From the NCBI GenBank assembly GCA_963556695.1, contig CAUWAG010000008.1:2294001-2358000 (forward strand): a stretch of DNA of 64,000 nt, given 5' to 3'. How positions within the stretch are numbered: position 1 is the stretch's first letter; each line of letters opens with the position of its first letter. A program made the position numbers and the translations under genes. Shown here piece by piece: positions 12,090 to 22,570 of the stretch. The DNA is from Anthostomella pinea. Its lineage: Eukaryota > Ascomycota > Sordariomycetes > Xylariales > Xylariaceae. Below the pieces are notes generated by a model. The model was not told the DNA's origin. It made no database searches and saw only the letters and a program-made list of their open reading frames with translations.

Positions 12090-12636
12090 ATGGTTTCCTT
12101 CAACCTTGCAGCTGCCCTGGCTCGTAAGTTCTCACTGATGCCTCTCAGACTACCCTTCCTAACATACTCGCACAGTGGCCCTGACCGTCTTGGCCATCCC
12201 GAGCCCCCTTACCCCTGACCCGTCGGGCGACAAGAACATCGGCAACGGAAAAGCCCAGCAGTTCATCGGCGGCGCCTGCCTTGGAGCCGCCGACTGCGCC
12301 AGCACCTGCTGCGCTTTCCTCTCTGACGGCGGTATCTGCTCAGGCCTCGGCGCGTCGACCCAGGCCGGGAAGAAGGGATGTGGCTTCGAGCAGGGTGGTG
12401 CTGCACCCCCGGCAACGTCGACCACTGCCCCGGCTGGGAGCGCTACGGGTGTCCCGGCATCCGGTGCCATCAACCCCAACGAGGCGGGCAGCCAGAATGT
12501 CGGACTGGGCAACGGAAGCCAGTTCATCACTGGCCAATGCCTCAGTGACGCCGACTGCGCGAGTGCTTGCTGTGCCATTGGCAAGGGGCAGTGCGCAGCT
12601 AAGGCCGTGGCGACGTGCGGCTTCGTCGCCGCTTGA
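12090..12636 (+). CDS. Secreted two-module cysteine-rich protein, BAS2-like
   Basis: Exons 12090-12123 and 12176-12636 flank a 52-bp intron (GTAAGT...CACAG) and give 164 aa. The protein opens with a clear signal peptide (MVSFNLAAALALALTVLA). Two copies of one module follow: GNGKAQQFIGGACL...DCASTCCAF...GICS...GCGF and GNGSQFITGQCL...DCASACCAI...GQC...TCGF, six cysteines each, joined by a Pro/Thr/Ala linker. This module matches the biotrophy-associated secreted protein 2 (BAS2) type of small fungal secreted proteins; most members I know carry one module. It is probably secreted and disulfide-bonded, and effector-like function is inference from family and signal peptide only. TATA and minisatellite sequences lie upstream. 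Confidence 0.88.
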
Positions 12637-13843
12637 ACACTTCATGCATACACGATTAGCTTTCTAGCAAAGCACAACTAAGACGGATGACTCTTGGGCT
12701 TGGGGATATCAGGATATAGTGGCGTTATGGGTTGAATGAATTCTTGGGAGGGACATGGAACGGACGGGGCGGACAAGGAAACACAGGTTGCATTGTGAGA
12801 ATACCATGGAGTCCTATTTGGATACTTACTTTAAATAGTATCGTAGTCTCGATTAGGCATTTTCCCGGCGTATATGAACTGAGAAGATTATCCTGTCAAC
12901 CCGCCATGCGTCGATATTCTGTTGTTGTGCGACCAGCAGCTTTGACTCGGGGTATCATATCTGACGAATGCCAAGTAGTACAAAGAAAGGTGCATGTGGG
13001 AACATCCAACGCTCATGTTGGCCACAAGTTTGAATGTCCGGGCAAGCTTGAGTAAGCACGGTTGACAGATGAAACATATGCTATTATGTACTTCCTTGTG
13101 TACAGTCTTACGCACCCTTTTCCGGTATACCCTCAACAATCAATTCTGTTATGTTGCTCCGGCCAGTACCCGATCAACCGGCTTTGGCCGGCCCGGGCTT
13201 GCAACAGCAACGTCCTCCCACATACAAAGGAAAGTAATACAAGTAGACATGAGTTTTGCTCGAAGATGGTGTCACACTACACTTCCTGTTGGACAGGATC
13301 GGCTGTGGCTGGGGCTCTCTGGGCCACACAAAGGCCCAACACCAGGTTGTTGGGGGTACTAGACTCGGCAAGCACATCCCAACTGAACGGCGACTCCACG
13401 CAGTTGTATCTTGGTATTGCTGCATTCAGTTGTGCTGTGCCCCTTTTCACGGTTGACCTTTGTGAGGACAAGCCCACGATGCTTGACAACAAAGAGTCAC
13501 CTACGAAGTTGGCGGTATACACCACCGAAAAACCAGTATTCCTGGGCAACTGGACATGTATTCTTTGACGGTCGTCCCGGTGAATGTAACAGAGTTTACA
13601 TGACATGGTGTCGCCACGACCAGAGCGACGGTACCATGGCCAACATAGACATCTTTCATTCTCCAACACGCTGTGGAATCGTGCAGTGCAGTGCAGTGTG
13701 GTCTTTGTTCTAGGGTGATATGGAAAAACACGCTCAGGTGTCATCGAAAGCCGTGTCTACCCAATGGACATGCTACGCAGTTCCTACTTCACTTTACTGT
13801 CAGCCGGAACCATCTCACTTTATGCACAAGCTCCCCTAAAGCC
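12637..13843. other. Intergenic region
   Basis: 1.2 kb with several overlapping open frames on both strands but no recognisable domain. It holds the 3' end of the secreted-protein gene and the promoter of the downstream acetyltransferase. Confidence 0.5.
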
Positions 13844-14732
13844 ATGCCACCACCACTACCAACTCGATCAGCTGATGAGCACGATGCTCGTGCACTGGCA
13901 GAGATCGAGGCCAGCTTGTTCCACAATATAAACGTCACTGAACGCCAGAAAGTGCACGAAAGCCAGACCAAGGACAAACACACCCTCTACAATGTTCTAC
14001 TGGAAAATCAAAGCGGCATCGTTGGTTTCATCAGCCTTCAACCGCGTTATGTCGACACTAGCTCTGAGAAAAGCTGTCTATGGCCAGGGCTTGATGGAAA
14101 CGAAGTGCTCACTAAACTCGCTGCCGGCCAGATGCCAACGAACCAGCTACTCGATCTGGCAATACGAGAGCATCATTCTCTGAAAGGAGCGGATTTCCTC
14201 TGTATGTACCATACCATCCTCACATATGGCTCGTTCGCCTATCAAGATGGCACACTCATCTTGGATTATAGTTGTACCATCTCTCTGCGTTGTGAAAGAC
14301 GAGCAGAAGAAAGGCTACGGAACAAACCTCCTCACGAAAGCTAAGGTAGTTGCAGATCAGACCCAGACAATGATCATACTTCTAGCCGAGGGTACTGTTC
14401 TCGAAGCAGCTCAAGAGTTCCGGAAAGCTGCCATGAAAGACCAAGAAGACGCCGGGGCTGAAAAGGATAAAGAAGTTCAAGCCTATAACCTGAATGACGC
14501 AAAAGAACGACTAGAAGTAGCAGAGAAGGCTTTGAAGAAGGAGGAATACAGTTCTTCTTCATCGTCAGTGCGGGTCCCAGCAGAATTCTACCTAAAGCGT
14601 GGCTTCGAAACCCATGGGCATATTCTCTGGCCACGAGCAGAGTCCTCACGTGAACTCTCCGGTGTGCCGCACATCTATCACATCATGGAGTACAACCCCC
14701 CGAAGGCTCTTGCATCGCTGCGGAAGGATTAA
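13844..14732 (+). CDS. GNAT-family N-acetyltransferase
   Basis: Exons 13844-14201 and 14272-14732, with an intron at 14202-14271 opening with GTATGT and closing with TTATAG, give 272 aa. The splice joins ADFLF to VPSLCVVKDEQKKGYGTNLL, forming the GNAT beta4 strand and the acetyl-CoA pyrophosphate loop (Q-K-K-G-Y-G). The C-terminal FYLKRGFE is the usual beta5-6 region. Between them lies a charged helical insertion (about residues 190-225, rich in E and K) that standard GNATs lack. Substrate unknown, probably cytosolic. Without the intron the frame would break, so the splice is well supported. It converges on HapX. Confidence 0.8.
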
Positions 14733-15111
14733 GGGTTGGCCACGCAGCTTGAAACTGGCAGAGGGTAGGACCAAGGAAGTTGATCAGCAGTGGAACATGG
14801 ATGCAAGCACGGAACGGGTGTATATCGATGTCCATGCTGGATGTCTTATGAGTACTCAATACTGGGAGGATCACACTTATAGACAGTGTTTCGTAAGCTT
14901 CGTGTTTGCACTGGTCGGCTTAGGAGCCAAATTCAATGTCAACCATCCTGCTTGTATTGGTGAAGGGGACTGTCTAAATAACATGCAAGCCTCCTTTCAT
15001 GCCAGATGCAGAATAATTATTCTTGGCTCGCATGTGAGGATTTTTAGTAATGCTGCCACCTTTGATGCTACTCCAGGCGCCATTAAATGACCAAAGAAGG
15101 CTCGGGACGAC
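14733..15111. other. Convergent 3' region
   Basis: 379 bases between the acetyltransferase and HapX stops. Nothing recognised apart from presumed 3' UTRs. Confidence 0.6.
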
Positions 15112-16875
15112 TCAAGCTTCTCTCCCGAAACGTACATCGAACTCCTTCAAGACGCCCATTATGCTTGCTGTCTCTACCTCTATAGGTAGTCTAGCTGCTG
15201 GGTTTGCTTCCTTGGGGACCGCTCGAAGCTTTGGCAGCCACATTCCGATCTCATCGGCTGCTCTGTCGAAGTTGCGATGACTCGACAAGGTCTTATACGC
15301 GTCCGCACATGATAGGCTGAGGCCAAGCGGTGGTGCATTTGTAGGCGGTGGTCCTGTTGGGTTGGTAGACTTGCAACACCCTGACACACCCGAGCCACCG
15401 CAGCATCCACCACTGGGTTGTGTCTCGCCGCGCGCAAAATTGGCTGCAAGACTGCGACAAAACAATCCTGATTTGGCGTCCCCGAGACACTGAGTGCAAG
15501 TACCTGGTCCATTGGGGCCGCAACCACCAGGCTTGCGAACGGGCTGAATAGGAGTACGATTCAACGAGTTGATGCTTGGGAGCTTGATGGCACCAGTCGA
15601 GGTCACCTCCATGGGAGGTGGGCCAACATCGTTTTCTGAAGGGGGCGGCGTCTGGACCTGCGAGCCCATAGGAGCAAGGGTCTGTGATGCAGCAGCTTCG
15701 GCGCACATACAATACGTTCCCTCTGTGCAAAAGCCGCAAGAGTCTCGTGGTGGAATGGCCTGCTGCGTGACAGGTTGATATATAGGTGGCTCTGTAGTGA
15801 TGTCTTTCTTCTTGGAAGAGAACATGGATGTGAAGTCAATCTCATTGGGATACGGGTCAGACTTCTGTCTCTTCTCGTCTGGCGCCAAAGCCGATATCGA
15901 TGACGGTCTCCGTTTGAGATCAACTTCGGAATTGATAGCAGCACCGCCAAGGGCGGCCTCTAGGCATTCGCACCTAGTACCCAGACTGCACTTTCCGCAC
16001 CCAGCGGCTAGTACATCATCGACACAAGCACACGGACCGTCTGCTTTACAGTTGCCGCATCCTGTCGTATCGGCTGAAGACTGTTGTAGGTGACCTGACA
16101 TGCTTGATGTGTCGGGAGGTGAGATGATCTGGGAGATAGAGAAGGCCGTCGTAGAGTTGCGGTACTCAGATGTATTGCTAGCCAGACTGCCTCTAGGCTG
16201 TTGGAGTTGAGCGGCCATGCCTATTGAGCCCGGGGCCCGACCCTGGTGCGAGGAATGACTTCCATTCCTCGACGAGATGCTGGAGCCTTCATCTCGCCAA
16301 CGTCTCCTGAAAGACTCAAGTTCATTTGCCATCTTGCTGCGCTCCGTGCGTTCCTTTTCCAGCATATCCTCAAGGGTAACGCATCTGCTGCGTAGGGACT
16401 GCACCTCGGCATCTAAGTTTTGCACTTGCTGCCGAAGGCCTTCCTGCTGGCGCTCATGCTCGTCCTGTATCTCGTCGAGCTGCTCCTCCAACTCGCCAAC
16501 ACGGGCAGCCCTCCTCTCCCTGAAAGCACGTTGAGCTGCTCTGTTCTGGGCCTTGCGCTTAGTCGGTGGGGTGTCCGTTGCAGGTTTCCTGCCGGGCTTT
16601 GGCCTCGGAGGGATGACCCATTCCTTGCTGGTGATAGAGCTCTTTGAAGCCATGGCACCGGTCACTGCGAGGGTAGGTATCTTGGCGGACATAGTGCCCG
16701 GAGCGGCAGGCTTCATGGCCAGTTGATGTGTCGATGTGGGTGTAGACGCACTCGAGATGGGCGAGGCGGCTGAAGCGGGGGACGAAGCAGCGGACATGGA
16801 GGTGATGGCCAGCTTGGGTGGACGTGATCTGGTGTTGTCGTCGTTATTCATGGTTGGAAGTGGTACAGCAGCCAT
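15112..16875 (-). CDS. hapX: Iron-regulatory bZIP factor HapX
   Basis: Nuclear regulator that joins the CCAAT-binding complex to repress iron-consuming pathways under iron starvation and to promote iron storage when iron is in excess. It is a single 587-aa frame. Residues about 83-98 (KEWVIPPRPKPGRKP) are the Hap4-like CBC-binding motif. The basic region KRKAQNRAAQRAFRERR spans about 106-122 and the leucine zipper follows to about 170. Four cysteine-rich regions follow, the iron-sensing signature: CGNCKADGPCAC (273-284), CGKCSLGTRCEC (293-304), CGFCTEGTYCMC (380-391) and CGPNGPGTCTQC with downstream CC pairs (452-501). Order and spacing match HapX. The start at MAAVPLP is like that of known HapX proteins. 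The start has no close upstream competitor. Confidence 0.96.
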   Translation of the reverse strand: MAAVPLPTMNNDDNTRSRPPKLAITSMSAASSPASAASPISSASTPTSTHQLAMKPAAPGTMSAKIPTLAVTGAMASKSSITSKEWVIPPRPKPGRKPATDTPPTKRKAQNRAAQRAFRERRAARVGELEEQLDEIQDEHERQQEGLRQQVQNLDAEVQSLRSRCVTLEDMLEKERTERSKMANELESFRRRWRDEGSSISSRNGSHSSHQGRAPGSIGMAAQLQQPRGSLASNTSEYRNSTTAFSISQIISPPDTSSMSGHLQQSSADTTGCGNCKADGPCACVDDVLAAGCGKCSLGTRCECLEAALGGAAINSEVDLKRRPSSISALAPDEKRQKSDPYPNEIDFTSMFSSKKKDITTEPPIYQPVTQQAIPPRDSCGFCTEGTYCMCAEAAASQTLAPMGSQVQTPPPSENDVGPPPMEVTSTGAIKLPSINSLNRTPIQPVRKPGGCGPNGPGTCTQCLGDAKSGLFCRSLAANFARGETQPSGGCCGGSGVSGCCKSTNPTGPPPTNAPPLGLSLSCADAYKTLSSHRNFDRAADEIGMWLPKLRAVPKEANPAARLPIEVETASIMGVLKEFDVRFGREA

Positions 16876-18184
16876 TATTGCCTTTAGAATCGGGGTTTGG
16901 AATGAGGTGTGGTGAAAATCCGGTGCAAAACAAATCTATGGGTTGTTTGGTTGATGTGATGCATATGCTGCACCGTAACGGCTGTTTTCTCCGGGTGCAG
17001 ACCCAGCTGTACTCGGCGCCGAAGGTGTACCAGAATGGAACCTCCAACGGGAAGGGCAATGACAATTTGAATCGAGTTGCCACGTGCTGAGAGCGATGTT
17101 CAATGACAGAAGCGGGTATGACTTGAGACGCAGTTAAGGAAGACGTGGGCAAAGTACCGAGACACGCTGGGCCTAAGAGTCTCTCAAGAGGGGCTCCGAC
17201 TTAGGGCTCTCTGCTTGACAGTGTCCGATAGCGAAGAACTCTGGGTTGACGAGGGCTGCAGAAAAGTGAGTGCGAGTTATGACCAGACTGTCCGCTAGCC
17301 GCGATAGAGTTGTCTCGTGAGACAACCTTAGGCTTTTAAGGACGTATAAAGGCAATAAAGACAGTTGCGTTGATTGACAGGTTGGAAAAGGTTCTCCCGC
17401 CCAGGGGGGCAGAGAGGGGGCTCGCTCGCTACACGGCAGGCAACAAACGGCCTGGACGATGAAGAGTGGTGACGAGATGGGGGATGGACGAAAATCACTG
17501 ATCAGATTGATAAGATTATGCCAGGCCCTGGTCGGTACCGTAGTCCGTAGTCCTTGCATGTGCCAGGTGTCAGCCTCCAGAGACCAGGACCAACGGTCAT
17601 GCGATCGTTCCACTTTCTGCATGCGCCGCGCTGTTGTGGTCCGGTGTCGCCTGGGCATGGAACTGTACCAGCGGTGTTTATCTTCTCGACATTGCAGCTT
17701 GCCTGATCTCTTTAGGAAGGGAGCGAGGCTCACACGAGTCAGAAGACAAATGGAGGTGAGCTGACAATCTCGGGCGAGTCCGGAGACTAGTCGACAGCGC
17801 CGGTATCGGTTCAAAGATGAAAGCCACATACATTAGCCACACATAGGTGATGCGCCACAGTCGTGGACCCCAGCTCATCCCACCACGACGCTTGGCAGCT
17901 TGGTATCCCAAGCGGGACGGGAGTCTTCAACATGATGTTCTCTGACCATGTCTACTTCTCATCCTGGAACAACTCCTCAACGAATGTTTATATTGAAGTC
18001 TTGAAAACGCCCGTCCAACCGTCGAGTTGACTACTGGTTTCCTTGTCCAAATAGCACGGAACCCGACTGGACGGAAAGCACTAGTTCCAGGCCCTTACAT
18101 GTCTTGAACGACGACAACCAAGCGCCGTGGGCACGAGTCCACACCCGCCGTTATACGACCTCTCTAGCGACCAGGCAACCCACA
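16876..18184. other. Divergent promoter region of HapX and COG2
   Basis: 1.3 kb between divergent starts. A minus-strand open frame at 17173-17829 shows no family features and more likely lies in the HapX leader. A GATA-rich patch (atcagattgataag, about 17500-17515) resembles, but does not match, the ATCWGATAA site of the iron repressor SreA. Nothing else stood out. Confidence 0.4.
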
Positions 18185-19060
18185 ATGGCCCAGCACCTAT
18201 CGGCCTTCTCGCCAACCCGTCCCACGAGCTCCCGCAGCTTCGCCCTACCCTCTTCCTCCTCTTCCTCAGACAACGAAGACGATGCGCCTCTCCCCTTCCC
18301 CACGGCGCTCCCGCGCTCCGACTTCCTCGCGCCCGATTTTGACGCCGCCGCCTACCTATCCTCGCTCGCCCACCGCCACCAGACTCTCGAGGACCTGCGC
18401 TCCGACCTGCGCGAGCGCAGTGCCGCCATCAGCTCCGAGCTGCTCGAGCTGGTCAACGCCAATTACACCAGCTTCTTGAGTCTCGGCGATGAGCTCAAGG
18501 GCGGCGAGGAACGCGTCGAGGATGTGCGCGTGGCCCTGCTTGGCTTCCGGCGGGCCGTCGACGAGATCAAGGGCCATGTCCGGGAGAGGGGGTCCGAGGC
18601 TGGTGCCCTGAATAAGGACCTGGGGGCTGTGCGGGGCGACATTGAGACGGGCAGGAAGATGCTGGAGCTCGACGAACGGATATCGGTCCTCGAGGGGCGC
18701 TTGGCTATTGACAGTACTGGGCTTGATAGCAACGAGAGTGAAGAGGAAGACGACGACGACGACGAGGAAGCGCCAGACGGAATGGTCGGTAGCAGCTCAG
18801 CAAAGCTGACCCAGCTGGCGAACGAGTACGTGGCCTTCGACGAGCTGGCCGTTGATATTGGGCGCGAGACGCCCTTCGTACGAAAGATGGAGGAGAGGAT
18901 GATCAGATGTCGAAACACCATCCTGCTGGACCTGAACAGCGCGTTGAAGGAAGCCAAGAAGGCTGGTACTCAGGGGCAGACCAAGCTGCTGAAGCTGATG
19001 GGCATATATGCGCTGATGGATGCACAGTCCGAAGTTGTCAAGGCTCTAAAGGCTAAATGA
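18185..19060 (+). CDS. COG2: Conserved oligomeric Golgi complex subunit 2 (COG2)
   Basis: Part of the COG tethering complex that retrieves retrograde vesicles to the Golgi. Single exon, 291 aa. The N-terminal COG2 domain begins at about residue 45 (LPRSDFLAPDFDAAAYL) and continues through a long coiled coil (HQTLEDLRSDLRERSAAISS; LVNANYTSFLSLGDELKGGE) typical of the family. An acidic run (SEEEDDDDDEEAP, about residues 190-205) separates it from the C-terminal helices. I chose the ATG at 18185 (cacaATGG); an in-frame ATG at 18104 would add an atypical 27-residue extension. Fungal COG2 is commonly this short compared with animal COG2. Confidence 0.88.
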   Translation: MAQHLSAFSPTRPTSSRSFALPSSSSSSDNEDDAPLPFPTALPRSDFLAPDFDAAAYLSSLAHRHQTLEDLRSDLRERSAAISSELLELVNANYTSFLSLGDELKGGEERVEDVRVALLGFRRAVDEIKGHVRERGSEAGALNKDLGAVRGDIETGRKMLELDERISVLEGRLAIDSTGLDSNESEEEDDDDDEEAPDGMVGSSSAKLTQLANEYVAFDELAVDIGRETPFVRKMEERMIRCRNTILLDLNSALKEAKKAGTQGQTKLLKLMGIYALMDAQSEVVKALKAK

Positions 19061-19217
19061 GATGGGCTATGGACCCCTATTTGGGATAAAGGACTTCGAA
19101 GACTGTCTGATGGTGACACTTAAGAGATACCCAGGTGGATTAGACAAAAGAAGCTGGTTTCAATATAGTACAATCTTGTACAAGTGCTCTGCTCTACATC
19201 TTCCTCTTGGTACATGT

Positions 19218-20227
19218 TTACATGGCCGTGCTGAGGTGAGCCGGCAGGACCTTGTCGTCGGTAGGGCTGAAGCCTCCACTCAGGGGGAAACCGGGCCCGT
19301 TTGACGACGTGAGGACAACCTCGATCAGATCCTTCTTGACCCTGTCCTCCATCACCACGATGTTATCCTTCACTGAGCCGACCATGGCCTTGACATTCTC
19401 GGTCAACATTTTGGGAGAGAACTGAATGTTGCCGATGGGCATGCGGATGGCGCCAATCTTCTCTCTGTAGTTCTCGGCACCGACCATCTCGTGCATCAAG
19501 GACTTGACGCTCTTGGTGATGGAGTTCGTCTTGAGACTGGGCATCAGACCCTTCGGCCCCAGTATCCGACCCAGGGCAGCTTTCTTCAGGGCGGGTTCCG
19601 AGTCGACGTGGCAGATCAGACGGTTGAAAGGCAGCTTGTTCGGATTCTTCTTGATCATCTCGAACAGGGACTCCTCTCCAAAGGCCACGGCACCTCCTGT
19701 GCGGGCGTCATGCATGGCACCACTGCCTTCCTTGCAGATGACCGCGATACGCGTGTCGTTTTTGACTGGATAGGGGAGTCGTATCCTGTCGCGGAGTACG
19801 GGGCCGTTTTTGATGGTGCGAATCTTCAGGGCGAGTTCGTAGGTGACGGATCCTGGAGGACGGCCGACTTCTGCAGCTCGTAGGTATCTATAGGGTCGTT
19901 AAGTCAGCTCGACTGGCCTTGCATACTGGACTACCCAATGGTGATGACTGACCGCATCGCATCGCACAGCGAGAATTGCTCTTCCTTGCTCGGTGTCGCA
20001 TATTTGTACTCCTTGAACCGCTGTTGCCTCCGCTTCCTCTTCAGTTTTTCCTTCTCTCGCTCACGCGATTGCATGGCGCTCGTCCCGGCGCTCTTCCATC
20101 GCGTCTGTGTCTGTCCCTGGATTATGGAGGGAGCTAGGAATTTCGGTATTTGCGAAGTCGTCGGCCTGGCGGCGGATGTCAGACTCATCCTTGCCATGGA
20201 AGCAATGCATTGTTTCGTCGAGGCCAT
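19218..20227 (-). CDS. MRPL1: Mitochondrial large-subunit ribosomal protein uL1m
   Basis: L1 protein of the mitochondrial ribosome, forming the L1 stalk near the E site. Exons 19953-20227 and 19218-19887 with a 65-bp intron (GTCAGT...CTATAG) give 314 aa. The N-terminus is a basic, Ser/Thr-rich mitochondrial presequence (MASTKQCIASMARMSLTSAA). The splice recovers RYLRAAEVGRPP, conserved in fungal MRPL1. The L1 core includes LGRILGPKGLMPSLKTNSIT, the RNA-binding signature loop, and GNIQFSPKMLTENVKA. It converges on COG2 and diverges from glutamyl-tRNA synthetase with a 395-bp gap. Confidence 0.95.
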
Positions 20228-20622
20228 CGTGGGGCCGTCGTCGCCGTCAACTAGTGTCGAGTGTGATGAGTTCGCTAGCCGTCCTGATGGACGCCGGAGA
20301 GCTCAGGGATGCGATCAACTTTTGAAGAATTGCTAGCGTCTTGAATCTCAGGCAAGGTGGCAGCTGGCAGGTCACAGCTCGGGCCAAGTCCAAGGAATTC
20401 CTTATCTTATCGGCATTGCCAGTACTGTCCTAAATGCACGGCCGCAACCCCGCCAGGCCTCCAGCGGGCAGCAATCGCAGTGACTCTACCCCGCCACAGA
20501 AAACATTGGACTTTTGTGACTGGAAAACGGCCGGGTCATCGAGTCACTCAGCTGTCACTACTCCATACAACGAGGCTCAGTTGAACCCTTAACGAACTCA
20601 GCATCCTGTGTTGCCAGCCAAG
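20228..20622. promoter_or_regulatory. Shared bidirectional promoter region, MRPL1 and GluRS
   Basis: 395 bases between two divergent translation genes. No TATA box was evident. It presumably drives both, but no specific element could be identified. Confidence 0.5.
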
Positions 20623-22570
20623 ATGAAGGCAGACGAGCTCGTCGCCGTCTCTACCTCCCTCGGAGGGGACTTCAAGTCCATTGAACCCCACCTCATCCGA
20701 CTCGAGAAGCACTTGACCCTGCGGACATACCTCGCCGGATACACACTGAGCGAGCTCGACAGCAAGATCTGGCTTGCCATCAGCAACAACCGCGTTGCCG
20801 TCTCCTTCGTCCGCAAGGGCTCCTACGCCAACGTCCAGCGATGGTTCACCTACGTCGAACAAGCCCACCCCGAGATCCAGGCCGAAGTCAAGGCCGCCGA
20901 CTCTGCTCGCAAGGCCAAGGTGCAAGCTGCTAGCCGTGCTGGTGCAAGTTACAACCTGGCCTTGCAGGAGGCCGACAAGGGAGTCGTCTGCCGATTCCTT
21001 CCTGAGCCGTCGTAAGTCCAATGCGCCTCACAGACCGTTCTAGTCCAGCTTCTAATCAACGGCTTACAGTGGCTACCTTCACATCGGACACGCCAAAGCT
21101 GCACTGCTCAGCGACTACTTTGCACACCAGGCCTACAACGGACAGCTTCGACTGCGGCTAGACGATACCAACCCGAGCAAGGAGAAGGAGGAGTACCAAG
21201 ATGCCATCATCGAGGACCTCGCGCTTATGGGCGTCAAGCCCGACACTGTCACCTACACTTCCGATTATTTCGATCACCTCTACGATACCTGCTTGGGCCT
21301 CATAAAGAGCGGCAACGCGTATGCCGATGATACTGATGTGGAGACCATGCGCGATGAGAGAGGAAGGGGTATTGCTTCAAAAAGGCGAGAGAGAACAGTC
21401 GAGGAGAACCTGGCCATCTTCGACGCCATGAAGTCCGGCACCGAGGAAGGCTTGAAGAACTGCATTCGGGCCAAGATTTCTGTCGACAACCCCAACAAGG
21501 CCATGCGCGACCCCGTCATCTACCGGTGCAACCCCAACGATGCTCATCACCGCACCGGTACAAAGTGGAAGATATATCCTACCTACGATCTCGCGTGCCC
21601 TGTCGTGGATAGCTTGGAGGGTGTGACGCACGCTTTGAGATCGACCGAGTACACGGACCGAAACCCCCAGTTCCAGTGGTTCCTCGACACCCTCAAGCTT
21701 CGTCAGGTTTACATGTGGGACTTTGCCCGCATGAACTTCATTCGCACCTTCCTGTCCAAGCGAAAGCTCGCCAAGCTGGTCGATACCGGCAAGGTATGGG
21801 GCTGGGACGACCCGCGGATGCCCACAATTCGCGGTGTTCGAAGACGAGGCATGACCATCCCTGCCCTTCGAGACTTCATCCTGAAGCAGGGCCCTTCGCG
21901 AAATGTCGTGGTCATGGACTGGACTAGTTTCTGGGCTGCCAACAAGAAAGAGATCGACCCTGTTGCGCCACGACACACCGCCATCTCCAAGAAGGACCAT
22001 GTGAAGGTATCCGTCACAGGAGACGAAGCCCCCACAGAGGCCCGATCCGAAGACAAGCCTCGTCACCCCAAGAACCCATCCATCGGTACAAAGAAGGTGG
22101 CCTTCAGCAAGGAGCTCATCATTGACCAAGCCGATGCCAACAGCTTCAAGGATGGAGAGGAGATTACGGTCATGCAGTGGGGCAATGCGTTTGCCAAGGA
22201 CATTGCTGGAAAGGAGCCTGTCACGGGTCTCACTCTAGAATTGAATCTCAAAGGCGATGTCCGGAGCACAGACAAGAAGATTACGTGGCTCTCGACACAG
22301 GGGCAGAACCTGATTGACGCAGAACTATGGGACTTCGACTACCTTATCACCAAGGATAAGCTCGAGGAGGAAGACGACATGGACAAATTCTTGAACCCAG
22401 TTACATCGACGATGGAGGAGGCTTGGTGTGACGAGGGTGTAGTCAACCTCAAGAAGGATGATATCATCCAGCTGGAGAGGCGAGGGTACTACCGGGTAGA
22501 CAAGGCATACAACGACGGAGACGAGAAGAAGATCGTATTGTTCTGTATTCCAACTGGCAAGAGCAAGTAG
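20623..22570 (+). CDS. GUS1: Cytosolic glutamyl-tRNA synthetase
   Basis: Class I synthetase charging tRNA-Glu. Exons 20623-21011 and 21070-22570 flank a 58-bp intron (GTAAGT...TTACAG) and give 629 aa. Residues 1 to about 110 are the GST-C-like N-terminal domain used in yeast to bind the Arc1 cofactor. The HIGH motif is at about 134-137 within FLPEPSGYLHIGHAK, formed across the splice, and the KMSKS-equivalent LSKRK starts at about 358. The C-terminal beta-barrels bind the anticodon. Sequence and domain order match the eukaryotic cytosolic enzyme, not the bacterial-type mitochondrial one. The start ATG follows gccaag and matches family N-termini. Confidence 0.97.

Noticed and set aside
13673..14344. 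Reading the first GNAT as frameshifted
   Set aside because: A canonical intron at 14202-14271 restores one frame and the conserved beta4 segment, so no lesion is needed.
17173..17829. 218-aa minus-strand frame upstream of HapX
   Set aside because: No domain and no homologous feel; the sequence fits a long leader or promoter better.
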